From: Closterium sp. Naga37s-1
Lineage: Eukaryota; Streptophyta; Zygnematophyceae; Desmidiales; Closteriaceae
DNA: 64,000 nt
Assembly: GCA_947471745.1 (NCBI GenBank)
Contig: CANJKZ010000409.1
Coordinates: 992,001-1,056,000 of the forward strand
Direction: 5' to 3'
Of the stretch, positions 10,483 through 20,745 are shown piece by piece. The position numbers and the translations under genes are program-made. Each line of letters starts with the position of its first letter. Position 1 is the stretch's first letter. The notes below the pieces were generated by a model, which was not told the origin of the DNA, made no database searches, and saw only the letters and a program-made list of their open reading frames with translations.

Positions 10483-12781
10483 ATGGCGACGCGAAACGCC
10501 CTCGCAGCGCTGTACAGCGTGAATCCCGCTCGGCTTATTCTCCTCGCGTCTCTCTCACTGCTGTCCCTCTCTTGCTCCCATGCCACGACTCTCTCTCCTA
10601 AAGAATGCGAAGCGCTGGGATTCACGGGGCTTGCTCTCTGCTCCGACTGTGACCAACTCGCTACCTTCGTAAAAGACGCCAGTGAGTGGGGGGATCATCT
10701 ACAGTGTATGCGATCTTCTAAAGATCTGAGTCCTTCACTCCGTTTCTACTATCTTCGTACTTATCTGCTTGGATCGCAACACTCAACGCTACATTCAACG
10801 GAGCGCGATTTCAAATTCGGGGACTGATCCCGTCATTTCTTGAGCAAGCGTCCGTCGCGCATCGTCCATCCAATCATTTCATCCCAATCCTTCCATTCCC
10901 GCCCGTCGATACGCGTCTCCGTACCTTGCTTAACCTTACCTAACGTAAGTGCATCCTTAAGATCACTCCAATTCCTGTTATAAGACCTCCGCAATAGTTC
11001 TCGAAACCCGTTTCTCCTCGACGTGACTCGACATGCCTTTCCCTCCCATCCTCCGTCCCTCCCGTCCTCCGTGCGTGCATGCAGAGCTCGAGGCGGAGTG
11101 TCGCAGCTGCTGTGTCACCGACGAAGACTCGTCCACCCAGCAGGTCCCTTCCTTTCCCTTCCCTTCCCTTCCCGTCCCTTTTCTTCCTTCCCCCGCATCT
11201 CCTGCTCCACTCCCTTCCCTTCCATTACCCTCCTTTCCAGTGTCACTCCCTTGCCTTCCATTCCACCTCCTTCATTTGCATTTTCCTGATTTGATTTATA
11301 TTCGTTCATGCCAGTATCACCGTTGGTGCTGGATGGCTGCGTGTTTGAGGCGAGTGTGCAACGGATGCCCTACCAGTTGTCACTCTAGTCACCACTAAAG
11401 CAATCGCTCTTCTCCCTAACCTCCTCTCCCGTCCCACCTCCCCCCACCACTTCCCCCCGCGCCATGATTCACACCCGTCCCCTTCCCCGCGTGCCAATCG
11501 TCATCTAGACACCTCGAAAGCACTTTTCTCTCTCGCTTGCTCCCGTCCCTCCCGCCGCATGATTCACACCCACCCCATCCCCGCGTGCCAGTACGCGTCT
11601 GCAGTGCTGGAGGTGTGCATGAGGCGCGTGCAGTGTCCTCTGTCAGCTGTCATTCTAGTCACCTCGGAAGCAATTGTCCCCTCTTCCGTCCCTCCCCGCT
11701 TGATTCACACCCATCCCCTTCCCCGCGTGCCAGTATGCGTCCGCAGTGCTGGAGGTGTGCATGAGGCGCGTGCAGTGGATGCCAGTCGTTGCAGAGTTCA
11801 TAGAAGCCAAGGCGCCCAGCTTCCCCAACCTGCAGGTGATTGTTTACTCCACTCAAAACCCAGTCGTTGCAAAGATCGTCTAAACGAGGTGACTTTTGAG
11901 TCGACTCAAAAGTCTCCAAGGCGCCCAGCTTCCCCAACCTGCAGGTGATTGTTTACTCCATTCATTGCAAAAGCCAGTCATTGCAAAGATCATCTATTCC
12001 AAGGCGGCTAGCTATCCCAACCAGCTACCTTTCTTCACCCTCTTGTGTCCCCCCTACCCTCCCTCCGGACCGGTTTTCCGTCTCCTACTCTCCTCTCTTG
12101 CTCAGACACACGCATGCTCACATACACTAGTTTTCCGCCGTATCCCCCTTCCCATCCTGCTGCCCACTCTCGCTCCTGGGCTTTACTGCCCCTTTCCGTC
12201 TTCCTGCTGCTCCAATCGCCATTCCTCCTGTTGTAACTTGCACTCAACATTCCTCTCAATCCCATCCCACCCGCCACCTTACTGCCACGTCCTTCCCTTC
12301 TCCCCATCCCTTTTTTGCTTTCCTTATCCCTGCCCCCCCCACTTCTCTCGCGGACACTCTCTTTCTTCTCTCTTTCCCTGCTTTATCTCCCACTCTCGCC
12401 TGTACCAGGTCCGTTACCGAATCAACGCTCTCCCCAAGCTCATTATGAAGGACGCTGAGGGGAAGAACGCTGATGTCATCAGGTGAGTCATGCCAATGCT
12501 GATGACGTCATTATGTGGGGTAAAGACTACTAAGCCTTTTCTAAGGTCACCACCAGGTTTTCCCACACTTCAATCCCACAATCTCCCCTCTCCTCCCCCC
12601 CCTTACCCCCCACTCCCGTTCCTCCATGCCCTCACTCACTCATACTCCTCTTTCCCCTTCCGGACATGTCTCGTTCATTCCTGATTCGTCTTTCAGGATT
12701 GAGAACTGGAAGATGGAGCACATTGAACAGTTCCTCAAGGAAAAACTCACGGATGCCACTGCTGCCAGTGCTGTTGTGTGA
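10483..12781 (+). CDS. SEP15-like (selenoprotein F family) ER thioredoxin-fold protein
   Basis: I infer five exons: 10483-10681, 11085-11143, 11734-11835, 12419-12482 and 12697-12781, all with GT-AG borders. The product has a hydrophobic signal peptide (residues about 17-35). A Cys-rich domain follows (C-E-A-L-G-F, CSDC, CRSCC) like the part of SEP15 that binds UDP-glucose:glycoprotein glucosyltransferase. The thioredoxin-like domain carries VLEVC, NALPKLIM and ENWKMEHIEQFLKEKL. Animal SEP15 has Cys-x-Sec at the redox site; here the sequence is CMRR, so no selenocysteine is needed, as I recall for land-plant homologues. The likely role is folding quality control in the ER. Exon 3 has partial copies on both sides. 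Confidence 0.85.
11304..12040 (+). repeat. Tandem partial copies of SEP15 exon 3
   Basis: The working exon 3 (11734-11835) has an earlier good copy at about 11,588-11,636, with the same acceptor and VLEVCMRRVQ coding. An eroded copy lies at 11,304-11,360, and 3'-end copies lie at 11,916-11,960 and about 12,000-12,020. The junction to the 3' copy contains the perfect 24-bp palindrome at 11891-11914. The other junctions (near 11,390 and 11,655) carry eroded TCTAGTCACC remnants that fit the same motif. Confidence 0.8.
11891..11914. repeat. Perfect 24-bp palindrome, TTTTGAG-TCGA-CTCAAAA type
   Basis: The sequence is fully self-complementary: GAC, then TTTTGAG-TCGA-CTCAAAA, then GTC. It lies in the intron after SEP15 exon 3, at the start of a second partial copy of that exon's end. 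It is the best-preserved member of the palindrome family in this window. Confidence 0.95.
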
Positions 12782-14071
12782 AGCACCTAGTACAGTGACT
12801 ACAGTCATGTCTCATGGTTACGTATTTGTCCACCCTGCTCTCTCGTTGTCTCGCATTGTCTAGCTGCTGTAGTGACTATCGTTGTAACTTCTAAGGGCTA
12901 ACTTCTAAGGGCATGGTGAATCGGGATTCGGGACGGGTTTGCTTCGACGGGTTTCCCGAATGTGTTGTTAACCCAAAAAATCCAAACATATACAGTAGAT
13001 ATCTCCCAAAGGAAACCCGAATGTTTTACTTAAGCATTATCAAAGCGCCTAGAGGCTACACGCGTTATAGATTAACGAATTGCGACTCAGGCTGGGTACT
13101 GAGTCAAGGTTTCGGGGTTTACGGAAACAAAGCGATGTGAAACAGTGTTTTAGGGCAGGAGCAATAGAACCCGTCGGAATGGATATCTTGATGCCGTGAA
13201 CTCGGGGATCAATTCCATGTTCAGAGTGTATATTTCCCAATTCGAAGGACGCTCCCAATGGGGTAAATTATTTCCGCTCCTGCCCTAAATTACCGTTATT
13301 CTTGGTAAATTGTAGTGCTAACCGAAATCTGGTGGGCGCAAATTGGCTTGTCGATCGGGGGGATTTATGGTTGGCCACCTTCGCCCTTGTTCTGTTGGCG
13401 TTCAATTTCCAGAAACAGGGTCCGCAGAATCTTCGCTGATAAGTGGTCTTCACCTTATCTAGGTTTGGTGATAAGAGAGGTCTTGCCAAACCTGTTTGCG
13501 CCAAATTTGACGCTTCAGCCTGCAGAACACCACTTTTGGGGTGCATCAATTTAACCGTCTGCTGGTTCGAAGTTGTTTCATCGCTGGGCAAATGGTCGCA
13601 CAACTAGTGCGGTGCTGATTCAACCTAGAGGGCTTGCATCAGCCAGCGCACAAGTTATGCGGGGCAGCATCAACACGCAAATTTCGGAAATGCGTTGGCT
13701 GTGCGGGGCTTCGTAGCAACATCCACGCTGCAAATTTTGATTGGGTGCGATAAGAACCTTCTGAGAAAGAATAGCCCGTACATGTTGTGCGGAGGCAAGT
13801 CCGCCTACAGAACAAAGCCTTTGCTTCCCCGTCCATTGCGTTTGTATCCGACAAACGCTTTGACGCATTTCAGGAAATTCTCTCCTTCCTGGAGTGTCAA
13901 CAGCGGTGGTTTTTGGCTGAAGTTTCGTTTGTCTAAGCACCGCGCCGTTAACCTATCCCACCGCACCGCACCCCACCTGAACTCATCCCGCCGTTTCGTT
14001 CAGGCGCCCCGTCGTAGGCGCCGTTTCGTTACCCCATTCCACCGCACCGCATCCCAACCGCCAACCTCCGC
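12782..14071. other. Intergenic region between the SEP15-like and kinase genes
   Basis: I see no gene. It contains a small inverted-repeat element (13149-13289) and low-complexity GC-rich sequence just before the next start codon, likely the 5' UTR and promoter of the kinase gene. Confidence 0.55.
13149..13289. mobile_element. MITE-like element, 14-bp terminal inverted repeats
   Basis: TTTAGGGCAGGAGC at the left is matched by GCTCCTGCCCTAAA at the right. The element is about 140 bp with no coding capacity. A TA target duplication is possible if the ends are GGGCAGG...CCTGCCC. Confidence 0.6.
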
Positions 14072-15696
14072 ATGGCGTCGACTTTACTCACTACGGCGAC
14101 TACGGCGGCGCCTATTGCGGCGCCTGTTGCGGCGCCTACTGCCGCATCAACCACGTGCACTGGTGCAGCCGAAGTCGCCTCCCTCCCTGCGCCAACCAAA
14201 GACCACGTGGACCCCACGTGGCTGAGCGCCGCGCTGGGCCTTCCAGCTACAGCCGTCGCGTCAGTGGTCGTGCGGCCATTCGCCGGCGACTTCTCCCCGA
14301 TCGTCAAAGCGCGCCTTGACGTCACCTACACCGATGCTTCGCGCACACCTCACGGCGCGGACTCCGGCGCGGACTCTGGCGCGGACTCCGGCGCGGATCC
14401 CGGCGACTCGTCAAATCGGCCCAGGTCACTCTTCATGAAGCTCCTTCCGCCGCCGGACACGTCAGCAGGGGCGACGGCGCAGCAGCACCAGCTAGGCGAC
14501 GCGATACTCGCGATGGTGAAGCAGGCGCATCGGGTGGAAGCCGCGTTCTACACTCTCGCCATGGCGCCGCGTTCGCGCCACGTGGCCGCGATGGTTCCGC
14601 GCGCGTATCACGCCAATCCCGACCAAGCCATCTTACTCGCCGATGTGAGCTGTTGCCCCCCACTGCCACCCCTACTGCCACCACTGCTCCTGTTAGTGAG
14701 CCCGGGGCAGCTGCGGAATCAGGGAACGAGGCGGGGTATGAGGTGCTGTCAGCATGGTCCATGGAGTTAACGGAAGGACCGGATGTGGAGCGCGATGCGC
14801 TGCTGGCGACTGTCCGCGCGCTCGCTGTGCTCCACTCAGCTAACTCTAGCCCTGCTGCTTCTGCCGCTGCTGCTGCCGTTGCTGCTGATACTGGCGCTGG
14901 CGCTGGCTCCGGTGTTCCAGGTGCAGGAGAGGTGCAGGGCACTGTGTCCGGGACTGTGAATCAGCAGCTGCTGACGTGGGACGAGCTGATTGAGTCACGC
15001 GCCGCCCGGGTGATGATCCCCGTGGAGCACAGCGCCGACAAGCTCGCCGCCCTGATGCTCCAGTTCGCCGCCCGGTTCTGCCCGGACGATGCCGAGCCAG
15101 GGAGTGCGCTGCACACGCTCTGTGCCGCAAGCGCTCGGGTAGGGTATGCAGGGCTGATGCGTGCAATTACTCTTCCGCCTGCTCCTGTTCCCCCTGCCGC
15201 ACTTCCCCCGACCAGCCGGCTGGGGGGGATTCTTCACGGGGACCCGAACCCTGGGAATGTGCTGTACCACCGGGGGAGGAACGAGGCTCTTCTGATAGAC
15301 TTTCAGGACACGGCTGCGGGTGCACCCGGCATTGTAGACCTGGCTCGCCTGCTGCTGTCCTCCCTGCAGCCTGCATCGCGCGCCAGGGTGGAAGAGGAGG
15401 TCGTTGAGGCGTATTTGAAGAGTTATGAGAAGTGCTACCAGGAGCAGCAGCAGGAGCAGGAGCAGCAGCAGGAGCAGCAGGAGCAGCAGCCATCCGAATC
15501 CCATTTGCCAGTGCTGCCAGTCTTCAAGAGAGATCTGCTGCTGGCGATGCTGGGTGATGCGATGATGATCATGGCGTCTGTAGGGTTCACACTGGACGCG
15601 AGGGGCCCCGCGCTACTGTACGCGCTGGGAGAGAGGAGCATCATGTGCGTGCGGGACCACTGCAAGGAGATGCTTGCTGCTGTGGAGGAGTTTTGA
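14072..15696 (+). CDS. Phosphotransferase-fold small-molecule kinase (APH / ecdysteroid-kinase-like)
   Basis: The N-lobe carries RPFAGDFSP and a lysine in FMKLLP. The C-lobe carries the catalytic loop HGDPNPGN (about 15,236-15,260) and LIDFQD in the metal-binding position, a DFQ variant typical of the choline/ecdysteroid-kinase-like (CHK) branch. The substrate cannot be told. The frame changes between about 14,645 and 14,731. A GT donor after LLAD at 14645 could splice to GCGGGGTATGAG at 14731, although the acceptor context is poor; a small frameshift in a low-complexity insert is the alternative. Low-complexity inserts include a GADS repeat (about 14,357-14,403) and a Gln/Glu run near 15,440-15,490. 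The stop TGA lies inside a palindrome, and a diverged copy of the last exon follows. Confidence 0.75.
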
Positions 15697-15840
15697 GGCG
15701 CCTAAAAGATCGTCTCATATTGGAGGCGAGGGCCCCTGCGCTGCTGTAAGCGCTGGGAGAGAGGACATTGTGTGCATGCGCGGCCACTGCACGGAGATGC
15801 TTGCTGTTGTAGAGGAGATATCAGTGCAAAGGAGCTACCG
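15691..15840 (+). repeat. Palindrome and diverged copy of the kinase gene 3' end
   Basis: TTTTGAGGCGCCTAAAA (15691-15707, one base short of a perfect palindrome) supplies the TGA stop. After about 17 bp the preceding coding sequence (ARGPALL...LGERSI...EMLAAVEE) recurs at 15,722-15,820 with about 15-20% divergence and an in-frame stop. Confidence 0.85.
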
Positions 15841-16156
15841 TAAGAGTGCACGTCTTTATGCAAGTGATTTGTTCGCTTGTCTTTCAAGAAGGCAGGCAGG
15901 CAGGGAGGCAGCAGCGAGTTTGATACTTGGTGCTATGGTGTATGTAAGTGTGCTTTTATTGCAGGTAAGGCATTACAGGCGTGCTATTTACACCACATGC
16001 GGAGATTCAAGAGGGCTCTAGCTAGACAATACATAAAAACCTCACCTCGGACCTGATGCATAAAAACTGATAACAAAATCAGTGGACGCTGCTAGTATGA
16101 CTCAACGCCCACCCCTTCTCCATCAGTGCTGCTTCTTCATCCTCCTGACTCGCAAC
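15841..16156. other. Convergent 3' intergenic region
   Basis: This lies between the kinase gene (+) and the next gene (-). It probably holds both 3' UTRs. No further structure seen. Confidence 0.5.
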
Positions 16157-16401
16157 TTACTTCTTCATTCGTTTGGCTCGCAGCCGCAGCCTAGCGTCAT
16201 TAAACGCCCACCCCTTCACCAGTGCCGCCCTGCTCCTGGCGTCCTTCTCATTGGTCCGCCTGCCTTGGTATTTCCCCGTGATCTCAGCGTCTACACTGTC
16301 TAGCAGCCTCCACGTGTCACTCAACCGCGCTTGCAGGCACAATGCGATTATCTCCAAGGGGTCTGTGATTCCAGTACCCCCACTGCCCGTACCACTGCAA
16401 C

Positions 16402-16433
<32 letters not shown>

Positions 16434-17143
16434 CCAGCGCCACCAGCGCCGCCAGCGCCACCACCAGCACCAGCACCAGCAGCACCTGCAACAGCGGCTG
16501 CACCATCGGTGACGTCAGAGCCGCTCATTATTTCAGAAGAAAAATTCCCATTGATGCCACCACTTGTGCTAGTCCTAATTTCAGGCCCATGTTCGTTTTG
16601 CAAAACTCCACCGGCGTCCATCCCTTCAGCAATCATAGCGTCTGGGAGAGAATGGGGTGGGAGCGAGTGAGCAGGAAGAGACTGGGACTGACGGTCAGAC
16701 TCAAGCGAGTGTTGCCCATTAAGTTGATGGTTCCGCTGCTGCTGCTGCCGCTGTCGCTGTCGTTGTTGCTGCTGACGATTCTGCTGCTCCTGCCGGTTCT
16801 GTTGCTGCTGAGAACGCCACCTTTCCATAGCCTCGCCCCCGGAAACTGAAACCTTGACTTGGTTATCAGACATCAGCTCAACCATGCGTCGCCTGAAACC
16901 GCGAAGCAACTTATGATTCCTCGCAAGCGTTTTCGCAGCGGCAACCTCCCACGCGCGGAGCTTCGACGGCTCCGCGGATGCGACGTTCCGGCGATGGTCC
17001 TCCTGAAAATCGCGAAACGCTTCGTGAAGGCTCGTTAAGTCGGAGGATAGACCACGCGCGGCTTTCATAAAGTTCAACCGGTTGCGGGGGTTGATCGCTG
17101 CCGCGTGAGATGCGGGCAAAGGATTTGCGAGGTGCTCCGCCAT
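16157..17143 (-). CDS. Unrecognised single-exon protein, 328 aa
   Basis: I do not recognise the family. Residues 1-100 (MAEHLANPLP...) and about 265-328 (DPLEIIALCLQARLSDTWRLLD... to RAKRMKK) are charged, helical-looking and not repetitive. They flank a Gln-rich stretch (about 110-150) and a Gly/Ala-rich stretch (about 215-255) typical of inserts in this genome. No signal peptide or membrane span is visible and the C-terminus is basic. The uninterrupted frame and the contrast between ordered ends and low-complexity middle support a real gene. A diverse helical (coiled-coil or helical-bundle) protein is the most I can infer. Confidence 0.6.
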
Positions 17144-18096
17144 CTCTGAGCCTTGCAGTGGCGTGAGACGTGAAGGTGAAATTTAGTGGATAAGCCTCGC
17201 TAGGGTCACAGGCCGCGGCTCTAATCACGCGACGCCACGCAATGCGCTGCTACTCGGGTTTGCGGTGGCGGGCGGCGAGAAACCTTGGGATTGGAATTAT
17301 GATTGACCGCTAGACTGGAACTAGACTGGAACCAGAAACCGGAATCGCAGGCACAAAGGGATTTAGTTGGAGGAACTAAAAATGGATTGGAATTTGGAAT
17401 TGAACCTGCTGGAATTTGGAGCTGGATTTACACATTTGAACTAAGAGACGGATTCCGTCGAGCTGCTGTTGGGCTTCCGTCCGGAACGAACTCATGAGGG
17501 CTGGACGGAATGGTGTGCGACCGTGCGATAGTGCGATTGGTGTGGGAAGGGCAAAAGTTGGCGAACGAGAGGGAGTGGCTTGGCGCGCAGGAAGACTGAC
17601 GTCGCTCGCGTACACTTGACGCTTGTCGCCTCAAGCACTAGATTGTTTCCACCAATAGTAACGCAGAAGCATGAAAGCCTTGACTGACTTCCCAAACCAC
17701 CAATCTAGGCCGGCCTTTGCGTGAAGGTAACGCTGACGACTTCCATGCCAGTCCGCAACTGGCCATTGTCTACCCATGGCTTCAGCCACACGCTCAGACC
17801 TTGTTTCTGGAGGGGCGAGGGCGGGAAGTCCTACTTATAATCTGCATCGTTTTCCGTGATTAACACTTGTAGAAGAGCATGCATCCTTATGCGACAGACG
17901 AACCAGAAACACAGAAAGCATGTGGCTTTAGCAACCCAGCAGGTCTACATGCTTCACGTCACGGCATTTTTTGTACTATCAGATAAAAATACATTTTTTT
18001 ATCACAACCACATAATGAAGAAAGGTTATTCAATTGAGGGTTATTCAATCGAAGAAGCATCATCTATCTACCTACAACCGAAGGCATAAAAGAGCT
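17144..18096. other. Intergenic region upstream of the unknown gene
   Basis: It holds the 5' region of the minus-strand gene ending at 17143 and the 3' region of the cellulose-synthase-like gene. Short degenerate repeats of GGAACTAGACTGGAA type lie near 17,310. No gene seen. Confidence 0.5.
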
Positions 18097-19666
18097 CTAG
18101 CAACGAATGCCACAGAGAACAGGGTCAGGCCCTTTGAAGTGATACCCAAACGGATCTATGTTCACCCACAGCAGCGTCAGCGCCGACGATAGCAGGACGC
18201 CCCATATCAGAACAAGAGGAGGCAACCTCCTCTCCTTACCAAAGAAACCCTTAATTAAAGGGTGTAGATGCATGATCACCCACAGGGCGAAGGCCACCCT
18301 TATGAGCATCATTCCCCACGCACTTAATCCTCCATTGAGACCCTGGGCAATGCCCACAATGATCCCAGCTGCATTGAAACCCACCACCAACGCAGGCGGG
18401 AGGAGGAGAGCAGTCCACTTGAAGGTGTACAAATCAGAATGCTCCCCGTCCTTATCATCACCAGCACCAGCGCCAGCAGAATCAGCAGCAGTCGCAGATT
18501 TTGGATTCTCTTTCACCGCGACGCTGGTGTCGATCCCAACAACCACCTTCAGAGCCCCTTGCACAACGGCAAAGAGGTGCGCAGACACACCGCTAACCAC
18601 CCAAAACTGCTCCGCCCTCCACAGATCCGTCAGGGTAACCCCACTCCACTGCACTTCCAGAACACTAGTCCCCATCACCACCGCGAGAAGAGCTAGCAGA
18701 TACAGCACTGCAACAGTGGTGATCTTAGGGAGAATGAAAGAGTTTGAGAGGAGGCAGAGGCCCGGGAGAAGGCAGTAGACCAGGAGAGGGACCGAGGTGA
18801 AGGGAGAGAGGACGGTGTTGATGTAGGCGATTCTTTGCAGGGGCTTTAAGCGGCCGTGACGGAGGCCGAACCAGACGGGGGAGCGGGAGGAGAGAGCGAG
18901 TTCGGTCGCGCCGATAGATGAGAGAAGGACCTGGTGTAGACGGTCTGAGAGGTTCAGGTGTGCTGAAGACGAGGGAGAGGAGGCGGAGGAGGAGGAGGTG
19001 GAGGAGGTGGAGGAGGTGGATGTGGACGGGGGCAAGGAAAGGGAGGAAGAGGAGGAGGCGATGAAAGCAGCGCGGGGAGGGCAGCAGTAGACGGACCGCC
19101 AGCCTCGGGAGTGCAGGGTAAGGCCGGTGACGAGCGGGTGCGCGAGTGGGTTGGTATAGAGCCACCCTACGTGCCTGCCCCAGTCAGTGTGGTCCTCATA
19201 CCCACAAGAGAGCGCCCGGATGGTCTCTTCGAGGAGTGTTCCTTGTGAGACGAGTGCAGTGCTGCTCCATGTGACTGACGAGGAGAGTTGTGTGGCCGCT
19301 GCTGCTGCTCCTGACCCCCCCGCTCCTCTTCCTGCTGCTCCTGCTACTCCCACTGCTGCTCGTTGTGCCACTGGCAGCGCTGTTCTCGCTGGGGGTGTGA
19401 AGCGGGCGTCGTGGAACGAGGAGAGGATGAGCAGAGGGGACTTGCCGAACCTTCGCTCGTACCGCTTCATCTCCATCAGAGGAGTACCCTCCGCGTCCTC
19501 TGTATCCTCCTCATACACTCTACCGGCTGTAGCAGCTGCTGTAGCTGCGGTGGCGTGTGGGCCGGCTTTGCCATGCATGGCAGTGAGATGGTAGTGTGAG
19601 AAGGGCACCAGGGAGTGGGTGGTAGCGCTACCATCTGCAGCAGAGGTAGCAGCAGCAGGGGAAGAA

Positions 19667-19715
<49 letters not shown>

Positions 19716-20529
19716 GAGCAGTAGTATTAGCGGTTCCTCCGCCTCGCCTGCGCATTGTATCCAAACGGGCGTCCCTATCAATATCCACCACCACCTCCCC
19801 ACCACCACCACCACTGCTACTGCTACTGCTACCACCTGATTCTGCTCCTGCTGCTGCTGTGCTTACCCCTGCCTCTCCCTTGCCCGGTTTCTCCTGCTCG
19901 GCTCTCCTCCGTCCCCAGCAGAACCAGGAAAGGCCAAGGATAGGTGTGCTGGTTCTGCTTGTGCTGCTGGTGCTGCTGGTGCTGCTGGTTCTGCTTGTGC
20001 TGCTTGCGTTGGCGGTGACAGCGACGCTGCTGCTAGTGCTAGTCTTAGTGGCAATGCCGCTGCTCTGGGCACTGCCGGTGATGGTACTGCTCTGTATTCC
20101 GCTTCTGCTGCTACTGCCACTCCCGCTCCTGCCCTTGCTCCTGCTCCTACCCTTGCTGCTGCTGCTGCTGCCACTCCTGCTTCTCCTGCTGCTGCTGCTG
20201 CAGCGGGTAGATCTGCTGCAATCCTGAGCCCCAGGGGGTTTACCCCCATAGAGTGCCTGTCTGCGGAAACAGCAGCCTGATCCCATGAGCATGGGTCCTT
20301 GAATGCCGTCCAGAGAAGGCATTTGCAGCTGAAAAAGGCAAGGGATGGGAGGCAGGGCAGGGGGAAGGGAGGGAAAAGAAAGGACGAATGAGCAGCAGCA
20401 ACAACATGCAATGTGAGCGAGTGTGAGGGGTGAGCAGGAGGGAGGAGGAGTTGGAACAGGGGGAGGGGGGAGAAGAAAGAGGGCACGAAAGCGAGAAACT
20501 GGAAGAATGGGGAAGAGCAGGAATATTTG

Positions 20530-20745
20530 CATCATAAACACCAGTGTTGTGGTTGTCGTATCGGTCGCTCATACGATCGGTCACTCATACGATCGGTCGC
20601 TCATACGATCGGTCACTCATACGATCGGTCACTCATACGATCGGTCGCTCATACGATCGGTCGCTCATACGATCGGTCGCTCATATGATCGGTCGCTCTC
20701 ATCCACACCGTCGAACTTTGAGGTGTGGATCAGAGAGGCAAATCA
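20530..20745 (-). repeat. Copy of a CesA-like exon end expanded into a 16-bp minisatellite
   Basis: Inside the intron, the sequence coding DRYxNHNT-VYD (end of the first large exon, 20794-20850) recurs at 20,540-20,570. The codons for SDR next to it have been expanded into about eight copies of CATACGATCGGTCGCT/ACT (20,565-20,697). The original splice donor is lost in this copy. Confidence 0.85.

Noticed and set aside
10483..12781. Selenocysteine (TGA) codon and SECIS element in the SEP15-like gene
   Set aside because: The redox site is coded as ordinary CMRR and no in-frame TGA occurs before the natural end, so no SECIS is needed.
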